From UBA695 sp042691655 (lineage in GTDB: Bacteria; Verrucomicrobiota; Verrucomicrobiia; Chthoniobacterales; Chthoniobacteraceae): a stretch of 64,000 nt of DNA. The notes under the pieces were generated by a model, which did not search any database, was not told where the DNA came from, and was given only the letters and a program-made list of their open reading frames with translations. The stretch spans positions 930,001 to 994,000 of the forward strand of contig CP170506.1 of assembly GCA_042691655.1 (NCBI GenBank), read 5' to 3'. Below are positions 10,701 to 19,598 of this stretch, piece after piece (the first letter of the stretch is position 1; the number at the start of each line of letters is the position of its first letter). Made by a program: the position numbers and the translations under genes.

Positions 10701-10889
10701 GATGTTGGAAATATCCGCACATGGAATTTGCTCATCGACATTATCGCGCAAAGCGGACGCTATGCAACGAGTGCAAAAAGTCTCTCGCAATTTACTGTTG
10801 ATGGAGAGCGACGCTATTGGCTGCATGTTGCAGTTGACCGCTACACAGGCAAGGTCATCGCGCAGTCTCTGGAGCTAGTTTATGAATAA
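7719..10889 (+). CDS. Verru_Chthon cassette protein A (large pseudopilin/GspK-like), cassette 1
   Basis: 1056 aa from the ATG at 7719, which overlaps the C stop codon; an upstream in-frame start at 7617 would sit inside C and is rejected. The only hydrophobic segment is near the N-terminus (residues ~28-50, SGVALVIVLAIVVLMVGVVM), followed by AFFSQSLLQRQISKSSASQ, which is close to the cassette 2 A protein. The body is Ser/Thr/Asn-rich and extracytoplasmic. A conserved C-terminal block (TWNLLIDIIAQSGRY, WLHVAVDRYTGKVI) defines the family. By analogy with GspK it could cap a pseudopilus, but at over 1000 residues it is far larger and could itself be the secreted or surface-exposed effector. Transcription continues towards an MFS transporter 105 bp downstream. 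Confidence 0.85.
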   Translation: MKRKTSCLLMRCHCPVPCQASEDRSQSGVALVIVLAIVVLMVGVVMAFFSQSLLQRQISKSSASQTSVEIFAHGALNTIISDLQQEIIAGSTVSSTNNVSLYIPTAAANVVPTLAGVTGGTGTENLLKRSAYNVPVFAGGSSRAAQSSTTDVSANGRYVTRARWNKPLLMAKASSDSATDLKPVSIFSAPDWILVNCGGGNPTTWNTNMIWSGSAANTNVVVGRYAYTIYNEGGLLDANVAGYPADAATSTGTTYSYKSAMAFADLTQIRLTQQQVNALVGWRNQASLQVSGTLPNYALDTSANGQTNYYNFVTSNGNGFLTTSNTTTNTASGATDHQFVSRQNLMNFLLNGVAQSTAEKATLQNALQYLGTFSREVDAPSYTPSATRPKVDSVTDDQFNPSLIDTRVSGTFTRDSDGKTATIGEPLLKHRFPLSRLAWIGYNGPNGATAAQIYNAFGLTWYDGVWVYNHGNSAQILKLSEVASAKREPDFFELLQAGIVIGSLGKTMPSGYVTADAVNEDANTYYQIVQIAANLIDQYDADSYPTRFSFGGKEIDGIENLPYLSRVWEVPFRIGNNVGIWYQPEVWNPHANVASSGGEPSQFRYVVDGMATAVLTKSGTSSAGATTTFSSTSSDAGIHFLNTSVFSQPQILSSSIGATASGSNSVSSGGTSFLGVFAGSVSNAARDMTGAYISINSSTPVSHRLQYYNGSNWVTYCEFRYVKGGITTTTSDAFDAYWPRVFPVRSDPRTDRFGVLGGYTTSHTYYATNQTLRPGTDNGYSQNSGIRVPSPTGWVYATGPSAYMGTLSDNKITSVTRYADSDGVVRGAMGVYNDGTTLDGLPLATGSLDSRPLVLNRPFRSVAEMGYASRGMPWKDLDFFTDQSGDAALLDLFCLHEPTSSGVVAGRVNLNTKQIPVLKAVLSGAIRAESVPTVISADTADTFASSLVSLTSNIPLINLSDLVVKWIGVTSVVPAATSDDIIKWRREAPIRALADVGNIRTWNLLIDIIAQSGRYATSAKSLSQFTVDGERRYWLHVAVDRYTGKVIAQSLELVYE

Positions 10890-10994
10890 GCATTTTGCCA
10901 CCACATAAAATACCTGTTCTTCCGTACCAGGCGCTAGAACTATTCCAAAACTTGCAGGGAATATTTATTGGGTGGCTTGTTCCGAGTAAACCAT

Positions 10995-12467
10995 ATGCGA
11001 GATCCTTCTAATCCTTTTATTACTGAGCCAAAAGTCTACCATTGCGGTAGTATCAAATATACTTCCCGCAGTTTGGCAATGCTCTTTTTCTGGCTGCTGT
11101 GGGGAGATTTTTGCTACATGTTGATGGAAGCGGTTACGCCCAGCATTATGCCGTTGAAGTTTCAGGTGCTGGGGGCATCGAACACCGAAATTGGACTTAT
11201 ATTGGGGACGATTCCAGCGGTTATCTATTCGTGCCTAAACCCAATAATCAGCTTCAAAAGTGACCGATATCGGAGCCGATTTGGACGGCGCATCCCCTTC
11301 ATTGTGTTTTCACTGCCCTTCTTGGTCTTGTGCCTTGTTGGCCTTGGATTTGGTGACAAGATTGGTCTCTGGCTCCATACGATCGTGGGAAATATTGCGT
11401 CGGAGATATCCCCCAATTCGATGGTAATATGGACCCTGGGTGGAATGATGGTGGTTTTTATGTTCTTCAACACATTTGTGACATCTACTTTCTGGTATTT
11501 ATTCAACGATGTTGTGCCAGCCCATCTTCTGGCTCGTTTTATGTCTTGGTTTCGCATGATATCGATGGTATCGATCGCCATCTACAATTTCTGTATTTTC
11601 CGGTTTGCCCGTTCTCATTTCACCGAGATACTAGTTGGTGCGGCGTTGCTATATCTTTTTGGATTTGGATTGATGTGCCTGAATATCAGGGAAGGCAAAT
11701 ATCCCCCACCTCCTGACTATATTGATGGGGAATCCGGACCGCTGGCTGCGGTAAAGACCTATGCCAAGGAATGCCTGAGCCTTAAACACTACTGGTTCCA
11801 ATGGATGAATTCGTTTATCGGCGCGATAGGCGGTGGTGTCACCACGTTCTCGTTGCTCTTTACTCTTGCAATTGGGCTAGACCTGAAGCAGATCGGCTAT
11901 ATCAACGGATGCAACAGCCTCTGTGTATCAGTTCTTGTTTTGGGAACGGGATGGTTGGCTGATAGGTTTCACCCCATTCGCATTGTAATGGCAGGGTCGA
12001 TTTTTGGTATGTTGATTGCCATTCCTGCGACGCTCATTTGGCTGTTTTGGCGCCCATCGCCCGCCGTGGCATTTTGGGTTGCGCTGGCCATCAGTCTTGG
12101 TTTGACAGCACCTCTTCAAGCAATGGTGGCAATGGCGGATCCACCGTTATTGATGCGCCTTTTTCCCCGTGAACGTTATGGCCAGTTCTGTTCCACAAAC
12201 GCGATTTGGCGTTCTATTGGAGGAGTGATAGGTGGCGGACTAGTAGGCGGTTTCCTGGACGTGCTGGGGCATTGGGTGGGCAAAGAGCGCGCGTATCTCT
12301 TCATACCCGTGTGGAGTCTTTGCTTCTCTCTGCCGACGTTGATATGCCTAGTTAAACTTTACAAGAGTTGGAAGCGTTATGGTGGCGATGCCTCCTATTT
12401 GCCGCCGATGATTGGAGTGGATGGTAAGGAAATGGTGCCGCCCGATAAATGCAGTATTATTTTATGA
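10995..12467 (+). CDS. MFS transporter, GPH/SLC45-like sugar symporter
   Basis: 490 aa from the ATG at 10995. A TTG at 10968, preceded by AGGGA seven bases upstream, would add nine residues and is a serious alternative. About 12 hydrophobic segments are visible. The loop after TM2 carries the family signature SDRYRSRFGRRIPFIVFSLP, typical of glycoside-pentoside-hexuronide and SLC45-type sugar:cation symporters. A second conserved region is IWRSIGGVIGGGLVGGFLD. It is located in the inner membrane and probably takes up an oligosaccharide or uronide released by the locus 1 hydrolases. It lies between cassette 1 and the GH106-like gene, all on the plus strand. Confidence 0.85.
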   Translation: MRDPSNPFITEPKVYHCGSIKYTSRSLAMLFFWLLWGDFCYMLMEAVTPSIMPLKFQVLGASNTEIGLILGTIPAVIYSCLNPIISFKSDRYRSRFGRRIPFIVFSLPFLVLCLVGLGFGDKIGLWLHTIVGNIASEISPNSMVIWTLGGMMVVFMFFNTFVTSTFWYLFNDVVPAHLLARFMSWFRMISMVSIAIYNFCIFRFARSHFTEILVGAALLYLFGFGLMCLNIREGKYPPPPDYIDGESGPLAAVKTYAKECLSLKHYWFQWMNSFIGAIGGGVTTFSLLFTLAIGLDLKQIGYINGCNSLCVSVLVLGTGWLADRFHPIRIVMAGSIFGMLIAIPATLIWLFWRPSPAVAFWVALAISLGLTAPLQAMVAMADPPLLMRLFPRERYGQFCSTNAIWRSIGGVIGGGLVGGFLDVLGHWVGKERAYLFIPVWSLCFSLPTLICLVKLYKSWKRYGGDASYLPPMIGVDGKEMVPPDKCSIIL

Positions 12468-12619
12468 AAATTTTGATTGGAGAACTTCGATGTGAATACG
12501 CCAGGCAGCCGTTCAAACAGGGCGGTCGGCTCGTCTTGCCTCAGGGCGCTACGCTTTTTGGGCCTCCTCCAATCCATAGTTTATGGAGCATTTAGTTTAG
12601 CCAGCGTTATCTATTATTT

Positions 12620-14452
12620 ATGCCTATTTTTTCAAGTGTAGATTTTAACTCGCAACATTGGTTGCGGCCTCCTGCTGATTATTCACAATGCCCGTTTTGG
12701 TTTTGGAACGATGCATTGGACGAAAAGGAAATCGTTCGTCAGATTGCGGATTTTCAGGCGCACGGGGTAGATGCCTTTGTTGTCCATCCCCGCATCGGAC
12801 TGCCTCGGAGTATCGGTTGGCTGAGTGAGAACCTATTCCATTTTATGCGCCTCGCTTTGGCTGAAGCGCGCCGCCGCGGAATGTGGGTGATCCTTTACGA
12901 TGAAGCCATGTATCCAAGCGGATCATCCAGCGGCTTTGTTGTAGAGCGCAATCCAGAGTTCCAGGCGAGGGGACTTCTCTGCGCTCCATTCGACGAGGGA
13001 GAGAAGGCCGATCCGGCGGCCGATCGGCAACATATAGCCACGGTCAAACGCTGTTCTGGGGAGACACTTGTTATATGGGAACAGAAAATTGATGCCGTCA
13101 TTTGCGGCCTTCACTACATAGGGGATGAAAGCGTCCGAGTTCCATTGGAGGAGGAACCGCCCGCCGCCGATCTTCTAAATCCGGCGGCTGTCCGGTGCTT
13201 TATTGAGTTAGTATACGACCGATTTTATACCGAACTGCGCGAATATTTTGGCAATACCGTCAAGGCGATCTTTACTGATGAGCCACATCCTTTGAGCCGC
13301 TGTCGCACCTCGGGTGCTAAGCCAGGCGGAGCGGATCTTCTGCTCTACGTTAATCGCTATCTCGGTTACGACTTCACACCCTATCTTCCCTCCCTTTGGT
13401 ATGACGATGAGCCTGATGCTGGGTGTCACCGCCGCGACTACGTCGAGGCCATTGAAGCGCGCTTTGAGGAAACATATTACCAACCTCTTTCTCGTTGGTG
13501 CGAGGAACATCAGATATGCCTAGCGGGCCATCCGGCCAACCCTGACGACCTCGGCCACCTGCGCCATTTTCAAATACCCGGTCAGGACATTGTTTGGCGA
13601 CACATTGAACCTCATTGTTCGAGCGCGCTTGAGGGTGCTCCATCGACGATGGCTAAAGCAGCAGCCTCAGCGGCGTTTCACCAGCATCGCACGCGGAATC
13701 TCAACGAATTTGCAGGAGCTTACGGTGAGAGCCTAACCTTTACTGAGCTGCAATGGCTCGCTTCCTGGTCATTGATTCGGGGCTGCAATTTGCTCGTTCC
13801 TCATGCATTTTTCTACTCGATGCGCGGGCCTCGTAAAGCCGAGCGGCCTCCTGATGTCGGTCCGAATAGTGGATGGTGGGGTGATTATCGCCCATGGGCC
13901 GAGGCCACGCGACGGATCTGTTGGATCAACACTGTCTTTGAGCCAGTATGCCATGTGGCGATCATGGGAGGGGCGACAGAACTTCCGTGGATAGCTGCAA
14001 AAGCATGTTTTGAAAACCAGATTGACTTTCATTACATTGAGCCGCATGATCTTGCTATCGCCACAATGGAGGCCGGACAACTTTGTATCGGCCCCGGACG
14101 TTATGATGCATTAATTCTTGACGGGAAGTTTTCGCGTCTTGCGGCCCCCGTTGGATGTCCTCTTGTCTACTGGCCCGAAGAAGGACTTGAGAGACTATGC
14201 CAACTGGTTCCGGCGGTCATTGAGCTTGATCGGCCTGCTTTATTCTTGCGGGCTCGTCATGTGCGTAAAGGGAAAATAGATATTTTCCTGCTCTTTAACG
14301 AGGGAGATGAAGCGATAGTCCGACAATTCAGACTACCCATTCAGGGGACCTATCAAATGAATCTGTATACCGGGGAACAAACTGAATGGGATTCCAATGC
14401 TCCTCTTTGTCTAGCTCCGCATCGCTGGGCAATCTTTCTTGTTTTGTCATGA
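12620..14452 (+). CDS. GH106-like glycoside hydrolase (putative alpha-L-rhamnosidase-type)
   Basis: 610 aa with no signal peptide, so probably cytoplasmic. The N-terminal block has CPFWFWNDALDEKEIVRQI, then VHPRIGLPRSIGWLSE, then RRRGMWVILYDEAMYPSGSS, then AIFTDEPHPL. This arrangement is familiar from large bacterial proteins annotated as GH106 or GH106-like. Conserved acidic residues sit in YDEAMYPSG and FTDEPH. It is shorter than classical GH106 enzymes (usually about 800-1100 aa) because most C-terminal beta domains are missing. A broken paralogue lies at 61.1 kb and shares long stretches (for example RKAERPPDVGPNS). Its TGA overlaps the ATG of the acetylesterase gene, which indicates coupled translation. 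Rhamnosidase activity is inferred from the pectin context only. Confidence 0.65.
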   Translation: MPIFSSVDFNSQHWLRPPADYSQCPFWFWNDALDEKEIVRQIADFQAHGVDAFVVHPRIGLPRSIGWLSENLFHFMRLALAEARRRGMWVILYDEAMYPSGSSSGFVVERNPEFQARGLLCAPFDEGEKADPAADRQHIATVKRCSGETLVIWEQKIDAVICGLHYIGDESVRVPLEEEPPAADLLNPAAVRCFIELVYDRFYTELREYFGNTVKAIFTDEPHPLSRCRTSGAKPGGADLLLYVNRYLGYDFTPYLPSLWYDDEPDAGCHRRDYVEAIEARFEETYYQPLSRWCEEHQICLAGHPANPDDLGHLRHFQIPGQDIVWRHIEPHCSSALEGAPSTMAKAAASAAFHQHRTRNLNEFAGAYGESLTFTELQWLASWSLIRGCNLLVPHAFFYSMRGPRKAERPPDVGPNSGWWGDYRPWAEATRRICWINTVFEPVCHVAIMGGATELPWIAAKACFENQIDFHYIEPHDLAIATMEAGQLCIGPGRYDALILDGKFSRLAAPVGCPLVYWPEEGLERLCQLVPAVIELDRPALFLRARHVRKGKIDIFLLFNEGDEAIVRQFRLPIQGTYQMNLYTGEQTEWDSNAPLCLAPHRWAIFLVLS

Positions 14453-15168
14453 AAATTATTACTCCACTCCTAGGTTCGGTTGTTGCCATTGCACTTGTAT
14501 TGTTTATGCCACTTGCACGGGCAAACAATGGCAATATGCTAACGGTAGTGACGGTTGGCGATTCCACCGTTGCTGATTATCCCCTAGCTGATCCCTTGCG
14601 GGGATGGGGACAAATTCTTAACGAATATTTCAAACCCTCCACGAAAATCGTTAATGTGGCGATTTGCGGACGCAGTACGAAAACATTCTTTGAAACTGGT
14701 AACTGGGAAAAGGCGCTCAATACCAAACCCAACTTCATTTTTATTCAATTTGGGCACAATGATTCCCACGCAAAGAGTCAGCCTGAGTCAACAGATGCGA
14801 ACACTGATTATATGGTCAACTTGCGGCGCTATGTAGGTGAGGCGAGAAAAGCGCAGGCAACACCAATACTGGTGACACCACCCCACCGGCTCATCTTTGA
14901 TGGCAACACGGGCAAGCTGACTCAGGAGCTGAAACCTTATGCCGAAGCGATGAAAAGAGTAGCGGAAGAGATGGAGGTCTCCGTTATTGATCTTTACGAA
15001 TTGAGCGGTGAGACCTTCGAGCCGATGGGGGAGGGTGGAGTAGCCGGTATGACGGCGACACCCCAGGATCGTACACATTTTACAGAAAAAGGCGCCCGGA
15101 TTTTGGCGGGGCTTGTTGCTCGAGAGGCGGCCAAAATTGACTCTCGATTGCAGTCCGCCCTCAAGTAA
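14449..15168 (+). CDS. Rhamnogalacturonan acetylesterase-like SGNH hydrolase (CE12-like)
   Basis: 239 aa. The start is the ATG at 14449, in ATGA overlap with the upstream hydrolase; it is preferred over an earlier in-frame start because it gives a clean signal peptide (MKIITPLLGSVVAIALVLF, cleavage near residue 25). All SGNH blocks are present: GDSTVADY with nucleophile Ser39, the NVAICGRST glycine block, the GHND asparagine block, and DRTHFTEKGA with the catalytic Asp and His. The layout matches rhamnogalacturonan acetylesterases of family CE12. It should remove acetyl groups from galacturonic acid residues of rhamnogalacturonan in the periplasm or outside the cell, making the backbone accessible. 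Confidence 0.85.
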   Translation: MKIITPLLGSVVAIALVLFMPLARANNGNMLTVVTVGDSTVADYPLADPLRGWGQILNEYFKPSTKIVNVAICGRSTKTFFETGNWEKALNTKPNFIFIQFGHNDSHAKSQPESTDANTDYMVNLRRYVGEARKAQATPILVTPPHRLIFDGNTGKLTQELKPYAEAMKRVAEEMEVSVIDLYELSGETFEPMGEGGVAGMTATPQDRTHFTEKGARILAGLVAREAAKIDSRLQSALK

Positions 15169-15310
15169 TTCTACAAGTTTTGCCCAACGCCGGTTTGGAG
15201 TGATACGGCAAGAATGTGCTCTGAAATGGCGAGTTTGTTAAGGCTCATTGAACCAGCGAATGTTAAGCATATTGTCGCTAGCAACGTTCACTAATTTACC
15301 CCTTATTAAG

Positions 15311-17320
15311 ATGAAAAAACTGCCATTTGCAAATCAATCTGCCGGTTTGGAGCCCATAAATCCAGCTTACCCCTTGAAATCTCGTAGGTGCTACCAGAAT
15401 TCTTGGCCGCATGTTTGTGCTGCTTCGGTTGCCGTATTCTGTCTTCTCTCAATCAACTGCACTCAAGCTGCAACGCTTTACTGGGATGCGGATGCTAACA
15501 CCACGAGTAGTATTGGCGGAACAGGAACCTGGGATACGACCTCACAATTGTGGCGCCTTACTAGCTCTGGGGGAGCGCTTCAAGCGTATGTGAATACGAC
15601 ACCAAGCTCAAATTACGTGAATTTTTCGGGTGTTGCGGGCACCGTGACCATTGCCAGCAATACCATCATCAATGCAAATACGCTTTTCTTTGGAACCGCA
15701 GGCTACACCCTTGCTGGAACAGATAGCACTTCGATTCTCAATTTAAGTGGAAGTTCACCAAACACGACCCCGTTAATCAATGCCTCGGGCGTAACCGTAA
15801 CGCTTTCTGTAAAAATTACAGGCACTTCCGGTTTTACTACGGGTGCAAATGGGACGATCATTTTATCCAGCGATCTAAGCGGTCTTTCAGGCACGGTCAC
15901 CATCGTTAGCGGAGGCCGAATCAGCGGATCGCTTACTGGCGGCCAATATCAAGCATGGGTTAATAACGGCACATTAACCAGTAATAACACGGGCACGACG
16001 GCTTCCGACAACACCACGGTGCAGATTGGGTCCCTGTCGGGTTCGGGGCTGCTTAGAGCCGGAGGATCTAATACCGCTGCCGCTACGGATACATTTGAAA
16101 TTGGGGCTTTGAACACCGATACGGTTTATAGTGGAACTATCGCAAACAGTGGTGTTCTAAAAGCGGCCGTCAAAAAAGTTGGAACTGGAACTCTGACTCT
16201 TTCCGGTTCAAATACCTATACGGGGCTCACCACGATTGCCAGTGGTACGCTGCAATTAGGCAATGGAGGCACCACGGGGTCGCTTGCGACATCCAGCACG
16301 ATTGTCAATAATGGCACGCTGGCCGTGAATCGCTCCAACACTTCGACACAAGGGATTGATTTCTCCACTGCTGCGATTACCGGAACGGGAAGCTTCATTC
16401 AGGCCGGCAGTGGCACGACAATTCTTTCGGCTGCAAATACCTATACCGGCGATACCATAGTTTCGGCCGGAACACTTCAAATTGACGGTGCGGTGGCGAG
16501 CGGCACGGTGGCAGTCGGAAATGGCGCGACTTTGGCGGGCAGTGGTACAGCGAGTGGCATCGTCAAGGCTTCCAATGCTCGCATTAACGGCAGCGGATTG
16601 ACTTTGGGGGCCACAACCCTTACCGGCACCAGTACGCTGAGCGGCTACAACATCGCCAGCAGTGTGACGGTGGCGAGCGGCACCACTTCGTTGACCGGCA
16701 CCACAAAATCCACCAGCGCTCTATCGGTCTCCGCGGGAGCCACATTGAACGCCAATGGCACCATTGCCGGAAGCGCCACGGTCGATGGCTTGCTGAAAGG
16801 CAACAGCACAATCACAGGCGATCTCACGCTGACCAGCGGCACGCTTGCTCCTGGCAACAGCGCTGGGATCACGAAGGTCCAAGGCAAATTCAGCACGGAT
16901 GCCTTGTCCACACTGGTGGCGGAAGTGAGCGGAACGGTTGCGGGAACCTCCTATGACCAAGTGCAGGTTAGCGGGAACGTAACCCTCGCCGGTACGTTGG
17001 ACCTTTCCACACTGAGCAGCTTGACGGTGGGCAGCACGATCACCCTCATCGACAACACTGGCAGCGGCACGACGACGGGATACTTCGCCACGCTTATCAC
17101 GAGCGGCTCGACCTACACGCTCACCTCGAACTCCAACTATACGTTTACGGTAGGCAGCACGGAATACCTCTTGAGCTACACATCCAGCACCGAGGGTGAC
17201 GGTTATAGCAACGATGTGACCCTGACGGTTGTTCCTGAACCCAGTACTTGGGCGATGGTGATGGGCGGAATAGGCATGCTCGCTTTCGGTCAGCGGCTGC
17301 GCCACCGCGAGGTCGATTAG
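15311..17320 (+). CDS. PEP-CTERM protein with autotransporter-associated beta-strand repeats (locus 1)
   Basis: 669 aa from the ATG at 15311; ATG 15260 and TTG 15248 are alternative starts. An N-terminal hydrophobic signal region (CAASVAVFCLLSINCTQA) leads into ATLYWDADANTT and a long Gly/Ser/Thr/Asn-rich region. This contains beta-strand repeats of the type GTGTLTLSGSNTYTGLTTI and GSGTTILSAANTYTGDTIV. The C-terminus is a PEP-CTERM sorting signal: VPEPSTWAMVMGG, a hydrophobic stretch, then a basic tail (RLRHREVD). Such proteins are processed by an exosortase (not in this window) and end up at the outer envelope or in the extracellular matrix. The last ~245 residues are nearly duplicated in the 57.9-61.0 kb gene. 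A strong hairpin terminator follows. Confidence 0.85.
   Translation: MKKLPFANQSAGLEPINPAYPLKSRRCYQNSWPHVCAASVAVFCLLSINCTQAATLYWDADANTTSSIGGTGTWDTTSQLWRLTSSGGALQAYVNTTPSSNYVNFSGVAGTVTIASNTIINANTLFFGTAGYTLAGTDSTSILNLSGSSPNTTPLINASGVTVTLSVKITGTSGFTTGANGTIILSSDLSGLSGTVTIVSGGRISGSLTGGQYQAWVNNGTLTSNNTGTTASDNTTVQIGSLSGSGLLRAGGSNTAAATDTFEIGALNTDTVYSGTIANSGVLKAAVKKVGTGTLTLSGSNTYTGLTTIASGTLQLGNGGTTGSLATSSTIVNNGTLAVNRSNTSTQGIDFSTAAITGTGSFIQAGSGTTILSAANTYTGDTIVSAGTLQIDGAVASGTVAVGNGATLAGSGTASGIVKASNARINGSGLTLGATTLTGTSTLSGYNIASSVTVASGTTSLTGTTKSTSALSVSAGATLNANGTIAGSATVDGLLKGNSTITGDLTLTSGTLAPGNSAGITKVQGKFSTDALSTLVAEVSGTVAGTSYDQVQVSGNVTLAGTLDLSTLSSLTVGSTITLIDNTGSGTTTGYFATLITSGSTYTLTSNSNYTFTVGSTEYLLSYTSSTEGDGYSNDVTLTVVPEPSTWAMVMGGIGMLAFGQRLRHREVD
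16581..17320 (+). repeat. Collinear duplicated 3' module of PEP-CTERM genes, copy 1
   Basis: This 740-bp segment aligns without any visible length change to 60221-60960 (constant offset 43640, both ending at the stop codon). By eye the nucleotide match is high, with long identical runs. It encodes the last beta-repeats and the PEP-CTERM signal. It probably arose by gene duplication or gene conversion between the two PEP-CTERM genes. Confidence 0.85.
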
Positions 17321-17366
17321 AAGAACAAATCAAGGGTTCCAGCGTTAAAACAGTGGAGATAGAATT

Positions 17367-17402
17367 CAGCGGCCATAGTGAAATGCTATGGCCGCTGTTC
17401 TT
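17367..17402 (+). terminator. Hairpin terminator after the locus 1 PEP-CTERM gene
   Basis: A perfect 12-bp stem: CAGCGGCCATAG at 17367-17378, a 7-base loop, and its complement at 17386-17397, followed by the weakly T-rich GTTCTTTG. It lies 47 bp after the stop codon of the PEP-CTERM gene and before the IS66 left end. Confidence 0.65.
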
Positions 17403-17529
17403 TGAAACAGCCATCCAATCGAAATCTGTCCCTTAGCATCTCGAGAAACTTTAACACGCCCAAATAGGCGAAGCCCATGGTAATGCCGTTTTGGTTAGCC
17501 GGATTGCTTTACGCAAGAATTATTCGAAG

Positions 17530-17546
17530 GTAAGCGTCACGCGGAG
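17530..17546 (+). repeat. IS66 left terminal inverted repeat (outer part, interrupted)
   Basis: Outer 17 bases of the left IS66 end; the repeat resumes at 19102 after the IS4 insertion. The last nine bases (CACGCGGAG, 17538-17546) recur at 19102-19110 as the IS4 target duplication. Confidence 0.8.
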
Positions 17547-19101
17547 CTTTCAATTACCCACAAGTTTTAACGATTTTTGAACGAAATGTCTGTACATTGA
17601 TAAACACTTTCTGATGCAAAGCTTGGGATGCAAAACAAGAAGCGATGGAAAGTCACAAAACGTACTCAGTCCTACAAAGAATCCTTTTCTGTTTCGCAAT
17701 GGATCGACGAGGAAGCAGAAGCCTGCAACTTTGGCGATGTGCGCTTGGGGCGTCGATTAAAAACACTGGTTGAAGAGTTGTCTGGCTGCGTAGGAGGGAG
17801 CATCCCCTTTGCGTGTCAGGATTGGGCGAGCACCAAAGCGGCATACCGGTTCTTTTCCAATCCTCGTGTAAGCGAAACCGATATTCTTGGCGGTCATTTT
17901 GAATCCACTCGTAATCGCTTCCATGACGTTTGTGGTCCAGCCCTGATCTTGCATGACACAACGGAATTTTCCTATGACCGGGAAAGCGCTGGAAACATCG
18001 GCCTTATTGGAAGCGCCTGCCTGAACGGTGGCAGGCATGGGCGTAAGCGTCGCATCACGGTTCGGGGGTTGCTGATGCATTCGAGCCTCGCCATCACCCT
18101 TGGCGGGCTGCCCCTGGGGTTGACGGCCGTTAAATTCTGGAGCCGCAAGCAGTTCAAAGGAACCAATGCGCTCAAGAGAATAATCAATCCCACGCGGGTG
18201 CCGATTGAAGAAAAGGAAAGTTACCGCTGGCTGGAAAACGTGCGCCAATCCACGAGCTTCCTTGGCGCGCCCGAGCGTTGCATACATATTGGCGACAGGG
18301 AAAGCGACATTTACGAATTGTTCTGTGCAGCCCGCGAAGAAGGCACGCACTTTCTGGTGCGAACCTGCGTTAATCGGCTCGCCGGGGATGGTGGACATAC
18401 CATTGCCGATGCGATGAAAACCGCCTCCGTTAAGGGAATCCATCGTGTTCAACTTAGAACACAAAATGGCGAAACATCCGAGGCAGTCTTAGAGATAAAG
18501 TATCGTCAAATCCAAGTCTTGCCTCCGATAGGCAAGAAGGCTCGCTACCCGCAACTTCTCTTAAATGTTATCCATGCAAAAGAAATCGGAGAACAGATCG
18601 GAAGAGAGGGAGCCAGTGGACTGGAAACTAGTCACCGATCTGCCCATCGATAGCCTTGCTGCCGCCCTTGAAAAACTCAGGTGGTATTCCTTGCGATGGA
18701 AGATAGAAGTCTTTCACAAAATATTGAAGTCGGGTTGCAAAGCCGAAGAGTCCAAGCTGCGAACGGCGGAACGATTGGTAAACTTGATCGCCCTGCTTTG
18801 CATCGTCAGTTGGCGCATCTTTTGGATGACAATGGTCAGTCGAACCCATCCTGAAGCGTCACCGAATCTCGCATTTACCCAGGAAGAATGCGCTATACTT
18901 GACACCCTAATTGTCGATAGAAAAAATGGTTCCACAAAAACTATATTCTCTTACATAAGAAAACTAGCCATGATCGGCGGCTACCTTGCACGGCGATCCG
19001 ATCCCCCACCAGGCAATGTAGTCATATGGCGAGGAATGTCCCGTCTGGGGGATATCCAGTTAGGCTTCGAAATGGGAAGAAAACTTGTGGGTAATTGAAA
19101 G
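17547..19101 (+). mobile_element. IS4-family (IS50/Tn5-like) insertion sequence, copy 1
   Basis: 1555 bp bounded by inverted repeats CTTTCAATTACCCACAAG at the left end and its complement at the right end. It is flanked by a perfect 9-bp target duplication, CACGCGGAG (17538-17546 and 19102-19110). It is almost identical to copy 2 at 21650-23200. The visible differences are one G/T substitution near the transposase C-terminus and a 7-for-3 base replacement near 18595. The target is the left end of the IS66 element. Confidence 0.9.
17628..19098 (+). pseudogene. IS4-family transposase, frameshifted (copy 1)
   Basis: Same protein as the intact 488-aa copy at 21653-23119, but the frame shifts at about 18595 after VIHAKEIGE. 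The first frame ends at 18653 and the remainder continues in another frame to 19098. At this point AGATCGG replaces the CAA present in copy 2. Asp110 (LHDTTEFSYD) and Asp223 (HIGDRESD) of the DDE triad are in the first part. Glu359 of the Y-(2)-R-(3)-E-(6)-K motif is in the second part, so the product would be inactive. The frameshift may be an assembly artefact, because the inserted bases together with those that follow match the start of a common sequencing adapter. Confidence 0.85.
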
Positions 19102-19151
19102 CACGCGGAGCGCCTCTATCCTGGAGGGATGAAAATTGTCAGTATGGGAGG

Positions 19152-19598
19152 ATGCAAAGCGAAGCGATTCGGGATGAGTTGTTGAAAATAGACCGCCGAG
19201 GGCATGTGCTGGTAAAGAGAGAACGAAGGGAGGCGCTGTTGGATGAGTACGAGCGGTGTGGGGTGAGCGCGGCGGAGTTTGCAGCGCAGATTGGGGTGAA
19301 ATACCAGACGTTCGCCCATTGGCAGCAGAAGAGGAAGAACCAGCGGCAAGCGCTGTTGGTGCAAGCAGCGGCTCCAGTTCCGGCCGCATTGATGGCACCG
19401 CAGCCAGGGCCGGGGCCGCGCTGGGTAGAAGCGGAGGTCGAAGCGGGCGTCCAAGGCGAGCAGGTGATGGCAATCGTAGCGGCGCTCAAGCTTGAGTTAC
19501 CGGGCGGAGCGAGCGTGGAACTCTCCACCCCTGGCCAAATGAAGCTGGCGGCGGAGTTGCTGAAGGCGCTGGCAGCCAAGGGGCAAACGGGATGCTGA
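19152..19598 (+). CDS. tnpA: IS66 accessory protein TnpA
   Basis: 148 aa. The start at ATG 19152, directly after GGGAGG, gives a protein within the IS66 element; an earlier frame start at 19095 lies in the IS4 end. The sequence contains an IS66 OrfA-type helix-turn-helix region (EYERCGVSAAEFAAQIGVKY, then TFAHWQQKRK) and a C-terminal segment ELPGGASVELSTPGQ typical of IS66 TnpA. It is required with TnpB and TnpC for IS66 transposition; its exact role is DNA binding by inference. Its 3' end overlaps tnpB by seven bases. Confidence 0.85.
   Translation: MQSEAIRDELLKIDRRGHVLVKRERREALLDEYERCGVSAAEFAAQIGVKYQTFAHWQQKRKNQRQALLVQAAAPVPAALMAPQPGPGPRWVEAEVEAGVQGEQVMAIVAALKLELPGGASVELSTPGQMKLAAELLKALAAKGQTGC

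Noticed and set aside
15900..17200. Regularly spaced similar segments, checked as CRISPR or satellite DNA
   Set aside because: They are in frame and encode beta-strand repeats of the PEP-CTERM protein; no constant repeat/spacer pattern.
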